DNA of 5,655 bases from Candidatus Pacebacteria bacterium UBA6188. GTDB lineage: Bacteria > Patescibacteriota > Microgenomatia > UBA1400 > PJMF01. The stretch's first letter is position 1; every line of letters starts with the position of its first letter. The stretch is from positions 1-5,655 of the forward strand of contig DITI01000005.1 in NCBI GenBank assembly GCA_002422765.1, written 5' to 3'. A program made the position numbers and the translations under genes. Positions 4,675 through 5,655 of this stretch are shown piece by piece. Below the pieces are notes generated by a model. That model worked only from the letters and a program-made list of their open reading frames with translations. It was not told the DNA's origin and made no database searches.

Positions 4675-5610
4675 CTAAATATAACACAAATCTGTTCTTT
4701 TTTTCCACCAAGTATCTTGCCTTTTAGCATATTGAATCTCACTTTTTTGCCATAAAGCCAAGCAAGTTTTTTGGTCAACTTCACCAGCAAGTAGTTGTCT
4801 TAGTTCTTGAAATCCAGTACAAGAAGCAACAGCCTTGTTAAATTTGCCTTGCCTTAATTGTTCGGCTACTTCTTTTTTGGCCAAAGCAAAGCGCTCTTCT
4901 ACCCTGCGCTTGATTTTTTCTTCCCGAGCGACTTTCTCTAATTGCAGGTAAAAGATTGGAAGCTTGTGAGAAGCCTCATTCTTTTCTAAGCTTGATTTTT
5001 GTTTTTGTAAGAAAACAGCAATCTCAATTGCTCTCATTAGGCGACGAGGATTATTTAAATCAGAGTGGTTAAGACTTTGGAGTTTGCTTTGATCAAGCAC
5101 TTGCAGTTTTTTTTGCAATTGATCCAGACTCATTTTTTCTAAGCTCAAACGTAATTCTAGGTTAGGTGGAATATTTAGTGTGTCTGCGGGGTTACTGATT
5201 TGCTGTTGGTAAAAACCGGTGCCTCCAACTACGATTAAAAAATCTGAAACTTTCATGCTTTTGGATAAAGCCAGAAACAATTTTTTGAAATGAGCGGCTG
5301 ACCATTCCTCCTGAGTGTTGATAATCGACACTCCGTGTAAAAAAATATTTTGCTTAGGATTCTGCCAAAAGTTATAGGGCAGCTTGCTATCTTTTGTTGC
5401 AATGAATTGCTCTGGAATATCGGCGCCAGTCAAATTTTCCAAACCTTTGTAGACTTGTCTAGAATCAGCCGAAAGCAAATGCACTCTACTGGCTTTTTTT
5501 GTAGTCAGTAATTCTTGAGCAGTTTTTAAGGCTAAGGCTGTTTTCCCAGTCGCGGTGGATCCCACAATTGAGCATATTCGATAGCCTTTGATGTGTTCTG
5601 ATATATTCAT
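4675..5610 (-). CDS. miaA: tRNA dimethylallyltransferase MiaA
   Basis: MiaA transfers a dimethylallyl group from DMAPP to N6 of A37 in tRNAs that read U-initial codons, which stabilises codon pairing. The protein has 311 residues, close to the usual length. All hallmarks are visible: P-loop GSTATGKT (17-24), DSRQVYKGL (49-57, catalytic Asp49 region), VVGGTGFY (127-134), NNPRRLMRAIEI (186-197), TGFQEL (265-270, replacing the common GY.E block) and QYAKRQDTWWKK (293-304), which binds tRNA and pyrophosphate. Residues 135-215 form the helical tRNA-binding insertion. It is the first visible gene of the minus-strand operon, ending 4 nt before the AI-2E-type start. tRNA-Phe in this window, with A36-A37-A38, is a likely substrate. 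No Shine-Dalgarno is visible before the ATG. The 45 nt upstream are AT-rich and hold a TTGATA with no convincing -10. Confidence 0.96.
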   Translation of the reverse strand: MNISEHIKGYRICSIVGSTATGKTALALKTAQELLTTKKASRVHLLSADSRQVYKGLENLTGADIPEQFIATKDSKLPYNFWQNPKQNIFLHGVSIINTQEEWSAAHFKKLFLALSKSMKVSDFLIVVGGTGFYQQQISNPADTLNIPPNLELRLSLEKMSLDQLQKKLQVLDQSKLQSLNHSDLNNPRRLMRAIEIAVFLQKQKSSLEKNEASHKLPIFYLQLEKVAREEKIKRRVEERFALAKKEVAEQLRQGKFNKAVASCTGFQELRQLLAGEVDQKTCLALWQKSEIQYAKRQDTWWKKRTDLCYI

Positions 5611-5655
5611 TTTTGTAAAATTTCAGCTTGATGTATCAATTTAAATTTTTTGACT

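Noticed and set aside
4671..4790. N-terminal extension of the AI-2E-type protein to ATG 4790, and the plus-strand frame at 4573-4755
   Set aside because: Both lie on miaA coding sequence or its neighbour in other frames. The ATG at 4670 immediately after the miaA stop gives the normal family N-terminus.
5611..5655. Promoter for the miaA operon (TTGATA at 5634-5639 on the minus strand)
   Set aside because: No -10-like hexamer stands at 16-18 nt, and the window ends too soon to see alternatives.

Overview
This is an AT-rich, gene-dense stretch of bacterial chromosome with three tRNA genes and six protein genes, one of them very small. The lineage is most likely Candidate Phyla Radiation (Patescibacteria, Parcubacteria-like). 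Three observations point that way: the gene set is small and tightly packed, none of the three tRNA genes encodes its CCA end, and the DsbA-like protein carries a His/Cys-rich C-terminal domain that I associate from memory with such genomes. This is an inference, not a proof. TGA ends four of the six reading frames (TAA and TAG end one each), so the normal bacterial code is used and UGA is not recoded.

Layout. The left third (1-1344) holds plus-strand tRNA-Val(TAC), tRNA-Phe(GAA) and tRNA-Gly(GCC). Two minus-strand protein genes lie between them: an inositol-monophosphatase-family phosphatase (115-912) and an unrecognised 51-residue protein (1079-1234). In the centre (1365-2462, plus) is a cytoplasmic (alpha/alpha)6-type glycosidase resembling the catalytic domain of glycogen-debranching enzymes. 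It begins just after tRNA-Gly and has no ordinary start codon. The right part (2465-5610, minus) is a compact probable operon read from right to left: miaA, then an AI-2E/PerM-type membrane protein, then a membrane-anchored DsbA-like thiol oxidoreductase with a metal-binding-looking extension.

How the parts relate. MiaA modifies A37 of tRNAs with an A36-A37-A38 run, and the tRNA-Phe in this window has that run. The debranching-like enzyme and the phosphatase are ordinary carbon and phosphate-ester enzymes with no visible functional link. The most unusual point is the tRNA-Gly/glycosidase junction. The first in-frame candidate start after the tRNA is an ATA placed 5 nt behind a good Shine-Dalgarno sequence, and 3' maturation of the tRNA would itself create the mRNA 5' end. 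Gene ends are extremely close: the convergent pairs are separated by 3 and 2 nt, each at a short palindrome.

I see no CRISPR array, insertion sequence, phage gene, rRNA gene or attachment site. Bases 1-37 and 5611-5655 are short flanks with no feature I can support.
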